From positions 6,574,501-6,638,500 of the forward strand of contig NZ_CP128362.1 of the NCBI RefSeq assembly GCF_034274695.1: DNA of 64,000 nt, written 5' to 3'. The stretch is from Chitinophaga sp. LS1 (GTDB taxonomy: Bacteria > Bacteroidota > Bacteroidia > Chitinophagales > Chitinophagaceae). The notes under the pieces were generated by a model that saw nothing but the letters and a program-made list of their open reading frames with translations, searched no databases and was not told the DNA's origin. Below, in pieces: positions 43,532 through 54,500 of this stretch (position 1 is its first letter; each line of letters begins with the position of its first letter). Made by a program: the position numbers and the translations under genes.

Positions 43532-44089
43532 ATGAAAAGACGTAGTCTAATTCCCCTATTATCCGTACTGTCCGGACTAATGTTTGTTATCTTCATGATA
43601 TCCTGCGGTAAAGATGGCGCTACAGGTCCTGCTGGCCCTGCTGGACCCGCTGGTGATAGCTCCTCCGGCACTGTAATTTATTCCGAATGGCTGGATGTGA
43701 CGTATAAGCCCGACACCATACATAATGCTAACGGTAGTATTGATACGATAGGCTTCTATGCCATTATTGAGGCACCAAAACTCACCCAGGCACTGCTGAG
43801 TACCGCAGATGTAAAAGTATACGTCAACACTAATGATGCAAGTGATCCTGTCATTTTTCCGTTGCCTTATAATGCCAGATCAGGTATTTACATCGACGTC
43901 ACAGCTTACACACAGAAGATTCAGTTGTATTCCAATGCGAACGTGGGTACCACATTGGCCAATGATGGTAAGAAGTATCAACAATACCGGTACATGATCG
44001 TGCCCGGCAATACTGAGGCAAGATCGGCGGCTTCGGTAAACTGGTCCGATTATGCCGAGGTAAAAGCGAAACTCGGGTTAAAAGATTAA
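43532..44089 (+). CDS. Lipoprotein with short collagen-like repeat
   Basis: The 185-aa protein has a lipobox (FMISC, Cys25) directly followed by GKDGATGPAGPAGPAGD, a short Gly-Pro-Ala collagen-like spacer, and a C-terminal beta-rich domain. Such proteins are common surface lipoproteins in Bacteroidota; the function is unknown. A terminator lies 7 bp after its stop. Confidence 0.75.
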   Translation: MKRRSLIPLLSVLSGLMFVIFMISCGKDGATGPAGPAGPAGDSSSGTVIYSEWLDVTYKPDTIHNANGSIDTIGFYAIIEAPKLTQALLSTADVKVYVNTNDASDPVIFPLPYNARSGIYIDVTAYTQKIQLYSNANVGTTLANDGKKYQQYRYMIVPGNTEARSAASVNWSDYAEVKAKLGLKD

Positions 44090-44096
44090 AAGGAAA

Positions 44097-44122
44097 AGGC
44101 TGTCTCAAAAGGGAGGCAGCCT
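44097..44122 (+). terminator. Rho-independent terminator
   Basis: AGGCTGTCTC and GAGGCAGCCT form a 10-bp stem with one G-U pair, followed by CTTTCTTT, directly after the lipoprotein gene. Confidence 0.8.
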
Positions 44123-44270
44123 CTTTCTTTATTGGGTGATCCTTGCTCATACTAGATCCCAACGTAAGTACTATCCTGCAGAGGAAAGCACAAATGATCA
44201 GATCGTCTAAACTAATCACTGAATGTAAAAACAGGATACATTTTTGCATTAAAAAGAAAAACTAAACACC

Positions 44271-45674
44271 ATGTATTTTCAGCACATTTATGATAAAAGC
44301 CTGGCTCAGAGCAGTTACTTTATTGGATGTCAGAAAGTTGGTATAGCTGCTGTAATAGATCCTAAAAGGGATGTGGATACTTACCTGGAAATTGCACAAC
44401 AGCAAAAGATGAATATTACCCATATCCTTGAAACGCATATTCACGCTGATTTTCTCTCGGGATCCCGTGAACTGGCATCACTGACAGGTGCTCAAATGTT
44501 CCTGTCAGATGAAGGAGGCCCGGATTGGCAATATGAATTTGATCATACAGGCGTAAAAAATGGTAGCATCATAGAATTGGGCAATCTTAAATTTGAGGTT
44601 CTACATACTCCCGGACATACACCTGAAAGCATCTGTTTTTTATTGACTGACAAACCAGCAAGCGATGCGCCAATAATGCTATTCACTGGTGACTTAGTTT
44701 TTGTAGGAGATATAGGCAGACCAGATCTGCTCGAAAAAGCTGCTGGTCTGATAGGCACCCAGGAAATCGGCGCTCATCAACTGTTTATCTCGCTGAAAAA
44801 ATTTGCTGCATTACCGCCCTATGTACAGGTCTGGCCTGCACATGGTGCCGGCTCTGCCTGTGGGAAAGCCATTGGTTCTGTACCTTCTACTACTACAGGC
44901 TATGAAATGATAAGAAACTGGGCCTTCCAATTCCAACAAGATGAAGAAGGTTTTGTAAAATACCTGCTGGCAGATCAACCGGAACCACCAAAATATTTTG
45001 CAAAGATGAAACAGCTCAATAAGGTAAACCGCCCATTGCTGACAGAGGTCCCCATCATTAAAGCGCTCGACAACAACGAACTATTATCTGCATTAAAGAA
45101 AGGTTACAAACTGATCGATACACGAGACAAAAGCATATTTGCCACCGGATATATTCCCGGCAGTATCAATATCCAGGCAAATAACTCCTTTAATACATGG
45201 GCTGGTTGGTTCCTGGATTATGATACACCTTTTATGTTAATAGCTAATCCCAATGAACTGGATGATCTGACCAGAAAATTAATGCGAATTGGCCTGGACA
45301 ACATTTACGGCTATATTCCGGACATAAATGAATGGGTAAATGCCGGAGGTCTACCAGAACAGGAAACCGTGATCTCCATTAATGAGTTTAAGGAACTTTA
45401 TTCTAATAATGATATTCAGATAGTAGACCTGCGTGGTGCGACAGAATACAAGTCCGGACACATCAGCAAAGCGAATAACTTATTTATCGGCCACCTGCCT
45501 GAAAATATGAATAAGATCAGCAGGGAAAAAAAAGTTGTGATTCATTGCCAGAGCGGCGACCGCTCTACAATCGCTTATTCATTATTGGCAAGGGAAGGAT
45601 TTAAAAATGTACTGAATTTTTCAGACGGCATGAACAAATGGATACAGGATAATAATCCGGTTGAGCAGCAATAA
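44271..45674 (+). CDS. MBL-fold / double-rhodanese persulfide dioxygenase-like protein
   Basis: The 467-aa protein has a metallo-beta-lactamase domain (HIHADFLSG at about 61-69, HTPGHTPES, FTGDLVFVGDIGRPDLL, VWPAHGAGSACG) and two rhodanese domains. The first (about 275-355) lacks a Cys at its active loop, while the second has the active Cys in IHCQSGDRS. It fits ETHE1/BlH-type enzymes that oxidise glutathione persulfide to sulfite and move sulfur. It stands alone with a terminator behind it. Confidence 0.9.
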   Translation: MYFQHIYDKSLAQSSYFIGCQKVGIAAVIDPKRDVDTYLEIAQQQKMNITHILETHIHADFLSGSRELASLTGAQMFLSDEGGPDWQYEFDHTGVKNGSIIELGNLKFEVLHTPGHTPESICFLLTDKPASDAPIMLFTGDLVFVGDIGRPDLLEKAAGLIGTQEIGAHQLFISLKKFAALPPYVQVWPAHGAGSACGKAIGSVPSTTTGYEMIRNWAFQFQQDEEGFVKYLLADQPEPPKYFAKMKQLNKVNRPLLTEVPIIKALDNNELLSALKKGYKLIDTRDKSIFATGYIPGSINIQANNSFNTWAGWFLDYDTPFMLIANPNELDDLTRKLMRIGLDNIYGYIPDINEWVNAGGLPEQETVISINEFKELYSNNDIQIVDLRGATEYKSGHISKANNLFIGHLPENMNKISREKKVVIHCQSGDRSTIAYSLLAREGFKNVLNFSDGMNKWIQDNNPVEQQ

Positions 45675-45703
45675 TCTCAAACATTTCTGAGAATAAAAGG
45701 AAG

Positions 45704-45732
45704 GGGTATTCTTACGGAGAATACCCTTTTTT
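45704..45732 (+). terminator. Rho-independent terminator
   Basis: GGGTATTCT and AGAATACCC form a 9-bp stem with a 5-nt loop, followed by TTTTTTG, 30 bp after the persulfide dioxygenase-like gene. Confidence 0.85.
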
Positions 45733-45823
45733 GTTGCCTGCAATTCAACGGGATTTTTACATCTATTCGATCTTCAATAGTATTAATCTTCTTATGTGAT
45801 TACTCAATACCTGTTTTGTCAAC

Positions 45824-46009
45824 ATGCAGGATAACAGAATGCAGCCAACAACTGTTGAAGGAATATATACAAGCCTGAAGACGGATAACTGGCTAATTGA
45901 AGGGGGATGGATCTATGGCATTGCTCCAAGAGGAACATACAAATGGTAGACTGTAGCTGGTTCCATGGGCTTATATTCGCATGGAACCAATGCCAGCAAT
46001 GGGAATTAA
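45824..46009 (+). pseudogene. Outer-membrane porin fragment
   Basis: In one frame from 45824 the sequence reads VEGIYTSLKTDNWLIEGGW and APRGTYKW, then an in-frame TAG, then SMGLYSHGTNASNG. The style of alternating strands and the PRGTxKW turn recall Bacteroidota OprD-like porins. The rest of the gene is missing. The remaining sequence of 45675-46244 shows no gene, only the -7-like TTTCTTTG near 46089. Confidence 0.35.
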
Positions 46010-46244
46010 TCATATTCTTAAAAAGGAAATGTTTATTCGCAGAAATTATCGCATATTGCAGCCCGAAATTAACTTAAACGATTAAACTTTCTTTGTACCA
46101 AAGAAGTGAACACTAAAGAATAATATGCCACAAAAAGGAATTACCATCACACCATATTGACGCCATATCCTCGTCTATCCTAAGGACAGCAACTGGAATT
46201 TCACATCACATACCATCATTCAAATTTCTAATACAAGCCAACTA

Positions 46245-47231
46245 ATGAAAGAAAAAAAATTATTATCCCTCGCCGTTACAGTGGCGCTGATAGTATTTAT
46301 AACTTGTGTAAGGCTGAGAGAATCATCAGGAAATAAGACGCCGGATAAGCCTAAAAAAACCAATACAACAAAATCTTCCCACAATACCACAAAGTCATCT
46401 CAGGGTACAACCGCCTCCCGGACAATTGTACCTTCATCATCCGAAAATTGTGATACACACGTAAAGAACACCAGCGATAACAATCACCTATTATTGGGCA
46501 ATCCGTCTGATGCACAGCCATGTATGGTGCTTGTCAACAATTATCTTATAGACAGAACCTATTATGTTGCGTCTTACAACAGTCAGCGCGGTACTCCTAA
46601 CTGGGTAAGCTGGCATCTGGATGCCAATGATCTTGGCAAAACTTACAGAACTGATAACTTCAGAGAAGATCCTGAGTTACCACGCAACTTTTATCATGTA
46701 GAAGGCACCGACTATATCAGCTCCGGTTTCGACCGCGGACATAACTGTCCTTCCGGTGACCGTACCAATAATACCAGCGCTAACGAATCTACCTTTCTTA
46801 TGAGTAATATGATTCCACAGGCGCCCAGGAACAACAAGCGTACATGGGCTGGCTTTGAGGAATATACAAGAAACACACTCGTGAGCCACGGCAATGAATG
46901 CTATATCATTATGGGAAGCTATGGCACTGGTGGGACCGGATCAAAGGGCAAGGTGAAAACAATCGATCAGGGGAAGGTGACAGTACCTACCCGCATCTGG
47001 AAAGTGGTAGTGGTTATTCCTGCCGGTGATAATGACCTGGAACGTCTCTGTAACAGCAATGTTACTATCGTAGCTATCGATACACCGAATAATGATAAAT
47101 CGATTGATAACAGCTGGAGGAAATATATTACCTCTGTGAAAGCGATTGAAGATTCAACCGGTTATCATTTATTATCAAATCTGCCAAAGAAAGTGCAGCT
47201 GGCATTGAAATCAAAGGTATATGTTCCGTAG
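46245..47231 (+). CDS. Secreted DNA/RNA non-specific endonuclease (NUC1 family)
   Basis: The 328-aa protein has an N-terminal hydrophobic leader with Cys21 (imperfect lipobox FITC), a Lys/Thr/Ser-rich linker to about residue 65 and a NUC1 domain. The catalytic GFDRGHNCPSGDR lies at 161-173 (His166) and the Mg-binding Asn in MSNMIPQ at 186-192. It degrades DNA and RNA outside the cytoplasm, for nutrient recovery or biofilm. It ends 10 bp before the convergent ATPase gene. Confidence 0.9.
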   Translation: MKEKKLLSLAVTVALIVFITCVRLRESSGNKTPDKPKKTNTTKSSHNTTKSSQGTTASRTIVPSSSENCDTHVKNTSDNNHLLLGNPSDAQPCMVLVNNYLIDRTYYVASYNSQRGTPNWVSWHLDANDLGKTYRTDNFREDPELPRNFYHVEGTDYISSGFDRGHNCPSGDRTNNTSANESTFLMSNMIPQAPRNNKRTWAGFEEYTRNTLVSHGNECYIIMGSYGTGGTGSKGKVKTIDQGKVTVPTRIWKVVVVIPAGDNDLERLCNSNVTIVAIDTPNNDKSIDNSWRKYITSVKAIEDSTGYHLLSNLPKKVQLALKSKVYVP

Positions 47232-47241
47232 GTGCAGAACA

Positions 47242-49782
47242 TCAATAATACTTATTCATCACCTTCCTGTAAAACCACTTCTTCAACAATTCAGCTGACA
47301 TTATATACCCCAAAATAACCAACAACATCCAACCATAATAACCAATTGACAATTTTTCAAACCCCATCCAGAAAGCAGTATGCGTGAACGGGAAAACCAA
47401 TACAAATAAAACAATAAAACCCGTAGCTATAGTTAAATACCTTCCAGGTAAACTTTTGAAAAATGGTAACGGCGTACGCACAACCAATACTATTAACGAA
47501 GCAGAAATAACTGATTCAATGAACCAACCTGTCTGAAATTGCTTTTCGTCAGCATGCAATACATTCAATAAAATACCAAACGTAATATAATCAAACACAG
47601 AACTGAGCAAGCCAAAAAAAATCATAAATCGCTTGATAAAATTTAAATCCCAATGCTGCGGCGACTTTATAACAAAATCATCTACTTTATCAAGTGATAT
47701 CGTCATCTCCGGTAAATCTGTCAATAAATTGGTAAGCAGGATCTGCTTAGGTAACAACGGTAGAAAATTCAGAAATATAGAAGCACCTGCCATACTAAAC
47801 ATATTCCCAAAATTGGCACTTGTAGCCATAAAAATATACTTCATCGTATTAGCAAAGGTCTTCCTGCCTTCAATTATACCTTCTGTCAATACATCCAGCC
47901 CTTTGCTTAATAATACGATATCAGCAGCTTCTCTCGCTACATCTACCGCGGTGTCAACCGAAATTCCAACATCCGCGGCATGCAAAGCTGACGCATCATT
48001 TATTCCATCTCCAACAAAGCCTACCACATGTCCCGCCTTTTTCAGATTAAGCACAATTCTTTCTTTCTGATTTGGCTCAACCTCCGCAAAAATATCTACT
48101 AATGGTGCCTCATGTAATAATGCAGCATTACTCATTTTTTGTAATTGGGCACCGGTGACAATTTTAGGATCCACAATACCAATTTCTATCGCCAGACTAT
48201 TTGCAACCAGCGCATTATCCCCGGTAATAATTTTGAGCCTGACACCCAATTTATTTAACTGTCCGATCAAAACCGACACATTCTCCTTGGGTGGATCAAA
48301 TAATAAAATAAATCCTAGAAAGATCATATCATTTTCTTCCGCCTTTGTAAAGGGTTCCCCCACATTCAGCCGTTTATAAGCGAGCCCCAGTGTACGGAAT
48401 CCCAACCTGCTAAATTGCTCGTATTGCTGTAGAATAGCAGGTTGACTTTCCTTCATGGATAATAATGTGCCATCTTTCCTCTCAACCTGACTGCATATAG
48501 ATACCATAACAGTTAAAGCACCTTTGGTTATCACCAGGTTTTCTCCTTCACGCGCCACCTGTATTGTTAATCGCTTTCTGATAAAATCATAAGGAATTTC
48601 TGATATTACGGCAAAACCAGCATTTACGCCATGCCATGCCTTACAAATTGACTCATCAATAGGGTTCCGGAACCCTTGCTGCATTGATGCATTCAACCAG
48701 GCATATTCTAATACTTTTTCGCTATGTACACCAGCACTATCCAATGTATCCTTTAAGTTAACATGTCCCTCAGTAACTGTCCCGGATTTATCAGAACAAA
48801 GAATGTCCATACTACCCATATTTTCTATTGAAGACAATCGCTTAACAATTACCTTTTTAGTGGCCATTCTCTTCGCACCCGCTGATAAGTTAACACTGAT
48901 TATGGTAGGAAGCAGTTGTGGTGTCAACCCTACAGCAAGGGCCAGGGAAAACAATAGAGAGTCAAGTACATCCCTGTGTAGAAAAACATTAATAGCAAAA
49001 ATAGTTAATATTAATAGCAGTGTTATTTCCATCAGTAAATAACTAAACTTGCGGATCCCCCTTTCAAAATCAGTCTCAGGAGCTCTTTGTAATAAACCCG
49101 CGGCAATTTTACCAAACTCAGTCTGCCTACCCGTTTTAACAACAATTGCAGTCGCTTTCCCACTAATTATATGCGCGCCCATTAACAATGTATTGCTTCT
49201 TTGAGACAATGGAGTATCCAACGGTAATATCCCGCAAGTCTTTTCAACAGGATAGGTTTCACCAGTAAACGCAGCCTCATCTACAAATAGTTCCTGCGAT
49301 TCGATTATTTTGCTATCTCCAGGAATAATATCTCCTGCTGTTAAATATATAATATCCCCGGGAACAACATTCTCTATTGGCACTTCACGCTTCTGTCTGT
49401 TCCTTAATATTGTGCAATTCAGGTGCACCATCTTTAATAATTCCTTTGCTGCATTTACCGCTGCGTTTTCCTGCCAAAAACTTAATATACTACTGATACA
49501 TAAAATGATCAATATAATAATTGTATTTACCACATCTCCCAAAAACAATGATAGTAACGCGGCCACAATAAGAAGGATCGTAATTGGACTTTTAAATTGA
49601 GATAGAAACAATAGAAAAGAAGTTTTCTGACTGGTTTCCCTTAAACTGTTAGCCCCATACTTTTCTAAACGCTGAGCAACCTGCTCATCATTAAGCCCAT
49701 CTTCTCCTCCAGATACCAATTTAAATACTTCCTCTTTTGTAAGACTCCAGAATTTAATCCCAAATTCACTATTATTATCCAT
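47242..49782 (-). CDS. MgtA-type P-type ATPase with DKSGT motif
   Basis: The 846-aa transporter has the P-type layout: actuator TGE (173-175), phosphorylation Asp331, GDGINDASAL hinge and about ten membrane helices; it resembles Mg2+-importing P3-type ATPases. The phosphorylation loop reads DKSGTVTEG instead of the nearly invariant DKTGTLT. The Thr-to-Ser change is conservative but rare. It is monocistronic. An AATGAT-CAGC-ATCATT palindrome lies 71-86 bp upstream of the start, so Crp/Fnr-type control by the divergent regulator is likely. Confidence 0.85.
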   Translation of the reverse strand: MDNNSEFGIKFWSLTKEEVFKLVSGGEDGLNDEQVAQRLEKYGANSLRETSQKTSFLLFLSQFKSPITILLIVAALLSLFLGDVVNTIIILIILCISSILSFWQENAAVNAAKELLKMVHLNCTILRNRQKREVPIENVVPGDIIYLTAGDIIPGDSKIIESQELFVDEAAFTGETYPVEKTCGILPLDTPLSQRSNTLLMGAHIISGKATAIVVKTGRQTEFGKIAAGLLQRAPETDFERGIRKFSYLLMEITLLLILTIFAINVFLHRDVLDSLLFSLALAVGLTPQLLPTIISVNLSAGAKRMATKKVIVKRLSSIENMGSMDILCSDKSGTVTEGHVNLKDTLDSAGVHSEKVLEYAWLNASMQQGFRNPIDESICKAWHGVNAGFAVISEIPYDFIRKRLTIQVAREGENLVITKGALTVMVSICSQVERKDGTLLSMKESQPAILQQYEQFSRLGFRTLGLAYKRLNVGEPFTKAEENDMIFLGFILLFDPPKENVSVLIGQLNKLGVRLKIITGDNALVANSLAIEIGIVDPKIVTGAQLQKMSNAALLHEAPLVDIFAEVEPNQKERIVLNLKKAGHVVGFVGDGINDASALHAADVGISVDTAVDVAREAADIVLLSKGLDVLTEGIIEGRKTFANTMKYIFMATSANFGNMFSMAGASIFLNFLPLLPKQILLTNLLTDLPEMTISLDKVDDFVIKSPQHWDLNFIKRFMIFFGLLSSVFDYITFGILLNVLHADEKQFQTGWFIESVISASLIVLVVRTPLPFFKSLPGRYLTIATGFIVLFVLVFPFTHTAFWMGFEKLSIGYYGWMLLVILGYIMSAELLKKWFYRKVMNKYY

Positions 49783-49852
49783 ACAAAATTATTTTTGACG
49801 ATCCGGTATAACAACAAACCTACTGGTATTGACAGCCAATTAATCTCAAAAA

Positions 49853-49868
49853 AATGATCAGCATCATT
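49853..49868. promoter_or_regulatory. Crp/Fnr-type palindrome upstream of the P-type ATPase
   Basis: AATGATCAGCATCATT is a perfect inverted repeat with a 4-nt centre and contains TGAT-N4-ATCA, the half-site format of Fnr-like regulators. It lies between the divergent ATPase gene (71-86 bp away) and the Crp-family regulator gene. The rest of 49783-50234 is AT-rich with no gene. Confidence 0.6.
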
Positions 49869-50234
49869 CTATAAATTGATAATAAAATATTAAGGTAATT
49901 CCTTACTCCCCCAAAAAATAATAATATATAAATATGTATTCATGAAAATTTTCAATCTTATCACGGATTTAAGATGCCGAATTAAATTCATAATTAATTG
50001 ATAATCTGATTAATTATGATTATCTTAGTTCTTCAATGATCCGCTTAATCCATGTTTCATATAAGCGCAAATATGAAATTCATTCCTCTCAGACCTTTCA
50101 GGATTTAATAATAGAAATTACATCTGCAGATATATTATAACAGGAGGCCATTTCAACGATAGTATTTACCTATTACATGCAGATGGTGAATATATTAGAC
50201 CGCTTTTATTGTTAATGAAATTAATCCATTACTA

Positions 50235-51266
50235 ATGGCGACTATACTCATTATTGAAGACAATACTGAAATAAGAGAAAATATTACCGAAATACTGCAA
50301 TTAGCCAAATACGATGTAATTGAAGCAGAAAATGGGAAAAAAGGTATATTACTGGCAGAAACACACAATCCCGATCTTATATTATGCGATCTAACCATAC
50401 CCATCCTGGATGGATATGGTGTGCTACAACTCCTGAATGCAAGGAAACTTCCTCACCAGATCCCTTTTATAATCCTTACAGCCAGATCAGAAAGAAATGA
50501 TATAAGAAAAGGAATGGATCTGGGTGCTGATGATTATATTATAAAACCCTTTGACCCCGGAGAATTACTAACTTCCATTGAATGTCAATTGAATAAGAAC
50601 AAGATTCACCCTATCATCCACAAAGAAAAAATGTTAACCACTGAAGAAATTATTTCGCTCCTTGTAAAAGACCGCAACATTCATAAATACAAAAACAAAC
50701 AAACTATTTATGAAGAAAGTAAAAGACCTGCTGCCTTGTACTTCATTATAACAGGAAAAGTAAAAAGCTTCAAATCCAATGATGATGGAAAAGAACTCAT
50801 AACCGGGCTATACAACGAAGGCGACTTTTTAGGGTACTGCTCCCTCCTGGGTCACGAACAATACAAAGATTCTGCCGCCTCTATGGAAGTAACTGAAATC
50901 GCTGTTATACCAGCAGATGATTTTTACACAATCCTCAATACCTACCCTCAATTAACACAACAATTCATCTGGTTATTAGCAAAAGACATTAAGGAAAAAG
51001 AAATACAACTCTTAGGAATCGCCTATAACTCCCTCAGGAAAAAAACCGCTGAAGCCCTGCTTGCTATGTACAAAAAATTTAATCCCGATGGCGACCATTT
51101 AATACCCATCTCTATCAGCCGCATAAACATGGCCGCAGTTGCAGGTGTTGCAAAGGAATCTTTTATCAGAACCCTGGGTGATTTTGAAAAAGAAAAGCTG
51201 ATTGAAATGAAAGGTAGTGATCTATTCCTGCTTGCACCTGAAAAACTCACCCGGATTATCAATTAA
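50235..51266 (+). CDS. Response regulator receiver / Crp-family hybrid transcription factor
   Basis: The 343-aa protein joins a receiver domain (EDN at 8-10, phospho-Asp52 in CDLTIP, Thr/Ser in TARS, Lys104 in IIKPFD) to a cyclic-nucleotide-binding-like domain (about 135-235) and a Crp-type winged helix (about 260-335; AAVAGVAKESFIRTLGDFEKEKLIEM as recognition region). It senses a two-component signal and possibly a small ligand. No Fe-S cysteine set is present. Its likely sites are the TGAT-N4-ATCA palindromes nearby. It precedes the glycogen gene. Confidence 0.9.
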   Translation: MATILIIEDNTEIRENITEILQLAKYDVIEAENGKKGILLAETHNPDLILCDLTIPILDGYGVLQLLNARKLPHQIPFIILTARSERNDIRKGMDLGADDYIIKPFDPGELLTSIECQLNKNKIHPIIHKEKMLTTEEIISLLVKDRNIHKYKNKQTIYEESKRPAALYFIITGKVKSFKSNDDGKELITGLYNEGDFLGYCSLLGHEQYKDSAASMEVTEIAVIPADDFYTILNTYPQLTQQFIWLLAKDIKEKEIQLLGIAYNSLRKKTAEALLAMYKKFNPDGDHLIPISISRINMAAVAGVAKESFIRTLGDFEKEKLIEMKGSDLFLLAPEKLTRIIN

Positions 51267-51454
51267 TTCCACAGCCCACCACCATAATGATGCCTTCGCT
51301 CAATAACAATTATAATTTCACTCATACCACCCACCCTAAAGCCAGACTCAACATATAATAAGTGCTGATAAGTACATACATTATCCTGAAGGTAACTATT
51401 CCCTTTCCTATGCGTTCATTATCTACTCCTAAATTACACCTGATCATTCACTAA

Positions 51455-51513
51455 AATGATAATGATCATCATTATAAAAGATGACTATTAACAACAAAAT
51501 GATCACCATCAGC
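51455..51513. promoter_or_regulatory. Two Crp/Fnr-type sites upstream of the glycogen gene
   Basis: TGAT-AATG-ATCA lies at 51457-51468 (within AATGATAATGATCATC) and TGAT-CACC-ATCA at 51500-51511. They sit about 68-124 bp upstream of the glycogen synthase/phosphorylase start, in an otherwise non-coding gap (51267-51578), and share the form of the site upstream of the ATPase. Activation by the adjacent regulator is inferred. Confidence 0.6.
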
Positions 51514-51578
51514 TAACCATCATCAACTTTTACACGGATAATAAGTTATAACTTAGAGTACACATATGTACAAAACTT

Positions 51579-54500
51579 ATGCAACCTCCCCAAACACCCC
51601 TCCTATTCCCGGATTATCTTTTTGAGATAAGCTGGGAAGTATGCAATAAGGTAGGTGGTATTTATACAGTGATCAGCACAAAAGCATCCTTCTTACAACA
51701 AAAACTGGGCGACCATTATATTTTCATAGGTCCTGATCTCCTAAAACGAGATGGACAAAATACAGGCTTTATTGAAGATAAAAACCTGTTTAAGGTATGG
51801 AGTGAAAAAGCCGCCACAGAAGGGCTTAAAATAAAAACCGGACGATGGGATATAGCCGGATCTCCACTGGTTATCCTTATAGATTTCACCACCTTCTACG
51901 ATAAAAAAAATGAAATTTTTGGAGCGTTATGGGAAAAATACAGGCTCGACTCCATCACAGGAAAATGGGACTACATAGATCCCGCATTGTTTGGTTACGC
52001 AGCCGGAAATGTTATAGCCAGTTACTACCAGTTACACCTTAATGCTACTGATAAAATAGTGGCGCAATTTCATGAATGGATGACCGGCGCAGGTATTTTA
52101 TATCTTGAAAAAAACATTCCGCAGATAGCCACAATTTTCACCACCCATGCTACCGTACTGGGCAGAACCTTGTCCGGCAGCGGAATTCCAATGTATGCCT
52201 CAATAAATCAGATCATACCTGATGAACAGGCTGCAACATACCAGGTGACCGCCAAACATTCTCTTGAAAAAACAGCCGCCAACACTGCCGATTGCTTTTG
52301 CTGCGTAAGTGATATCACTGCCAGCGAATGCACCTATTTCCTTGGCAAAACACCAGATATCATTACACCCAATGGTTTTCAGGTATTACCCATAGCCGAA
52401 AATCAAAAAACCATTTCACGTCATAAGCTCTTATCAGTCGCAGCTGATATACTAAAGGAAACTTTGCCTGACAATACCCTGCTCATCATAAAAAGTGGCC
52501 GGTATGAATTTCATAATAAAGGTATTGACCTCTTCATAAATGCAATAGGCACGCTAAAAAAACAACCACTTCCACTCAAAATAATAGCATTCCTTTTTAT
52601 CCCTGCAGCCCATGTGCCGCTAAATGAACAAACAAAGGATACGACATTAAAAGTAGCAACCCATCATCCATATGCACCGGAAAGAGATGACATATGTCAA
52701 CTGCTGCGTCAAAACAATCTGAATATACCTGACCATTCAAATATCAGCATTATCTATGCCCCTGTTTACCTGGATGGTAATGACGGTGTATTCAATATGC
52801 AATATTATGACCTCCTGCAAGGGTTTGATCTCGCTATATTTCCCTCCTTCTATGAACCATGGGGATATACCCCATTGGAAAGCCTGGCTTACGGAATACC
52901 AACCGTCACCACAGATCTGTCTGGCTTTGGTCAGTCAGTCAACCAGCTGAACCCTGCTGAAAGAAAAGGCCTTTTTATTCTGCCAAGAAAACATATCAGC
53001 GATGATGTTGCTACAGACCAGCTGGCCGGATATATCAGTCAGTTCGCAGGCACTCCTCTCCCACTTAGGGTAGAGTTGAGTAAAAGCGCATTGCAGCTCA
53101 GTAAATATTATCAATGGCCCGCGCTACTTGAACATTACTTTCAGGCATATCATCTTGCCCTGGAGGAAAGCCAGCAAAGAGAAGACTTATTTAGAAACAA
53201 ACCCCGCACGTTACCCGCAGATGTTTCTTCCTTTCAGGAATCAGTCCCTGCATGGAGAGAAATTCATATTTCGAATACACCAGCACCTGCGTTGAATACC
53301 TGCCGGTTATCCGGCTATGATAACTGCGACGACGACCTTACTGTTGCCTACTTCTGTATGGAATATGGCATTGAATCTTCCTTTAGAATTTATTCAGGTG
53401 GGCTGGGCATACTGGCGGGAGATTATTTAAAGACCGCCAGTGATATGAATGTAAGACTTATGGCAATAGGACTGTTTTACAGGGAAGGATTTTTCAGACA
53501 ACAATTATCCGATACAGGCATACAGTCAGCAATTAATGACCAACAAGACCCTGCCAAACATCCACTTGAAGAAGTAAAAAACAGTGATAACCAACCATTG
53601 CAATTACTTATAACCTTTCCCGGAAGGCCAATACACGTAAAGGCATGGAAGATACAAATAAATAAAACATCGCTATTCCTGCTGGATACGGATGTTATTA
53701 CAAATAATGAACAGGACAGGCTTATCACCTCCCGGCTTTACCCTTCAGATAAAGAACAACGCCTGCAACAGGAAATAATATTAGGCATCGGAGGTGTATT
53801 GTTAATCCGGGCGCTGGGTCTCCCAATTGATGTATACCACTGCAATGAAGGGCATGCTGCTTTTATTGCATTGGAACGTATCAGTAATGTAATAAAAGAC
53901 AACCACCTTTCCTTTGAAGAAGCTTTCGAAATAGTAAAAGCCTCCCAGTTATTTACTACGCATACCTCTATGGCAGCATCAATTGATACATATAGCGAAC
54001 CACTATTGCATAAATACTTTTCAGGTCTGCAAGAGAACTATTTTATCAGCTGGCAACAGTTCATGAAATTGGGAAAAACAAACCCTTCAAACGACAACGA
54101 AGAATTTTCAATGTTCACGTTGGCTGCCAGAACTGCACAGGAAATTAATGCAGTAAGCCGTATACATCAATATGTCACAGCCGGTCTGCTCCATGCTGTA
54201 TGGAAAGATATCCAGCCTGATGAACTACCACTTACATACATCACGAATGGTATTCATATACCTACCTGGGCAGCAGAACAATGGCAACACCTACTACAGG
54301 AATGCGGCATTGACATCAAAACAGGCAATGGACCATGGGGGAAAATACTTACTATACAGGATGACCGGATCTGGGCACTCAGACTCAATGCTAAAAAACA
54401 ATTCGTTCAATCATTAAGATCCCTGCTGGATAAACAACAATCCAGTCACCATCAGTCACAGGAGAAAACTAATGCCATCACAGAACTGCTGCAACCCGAC

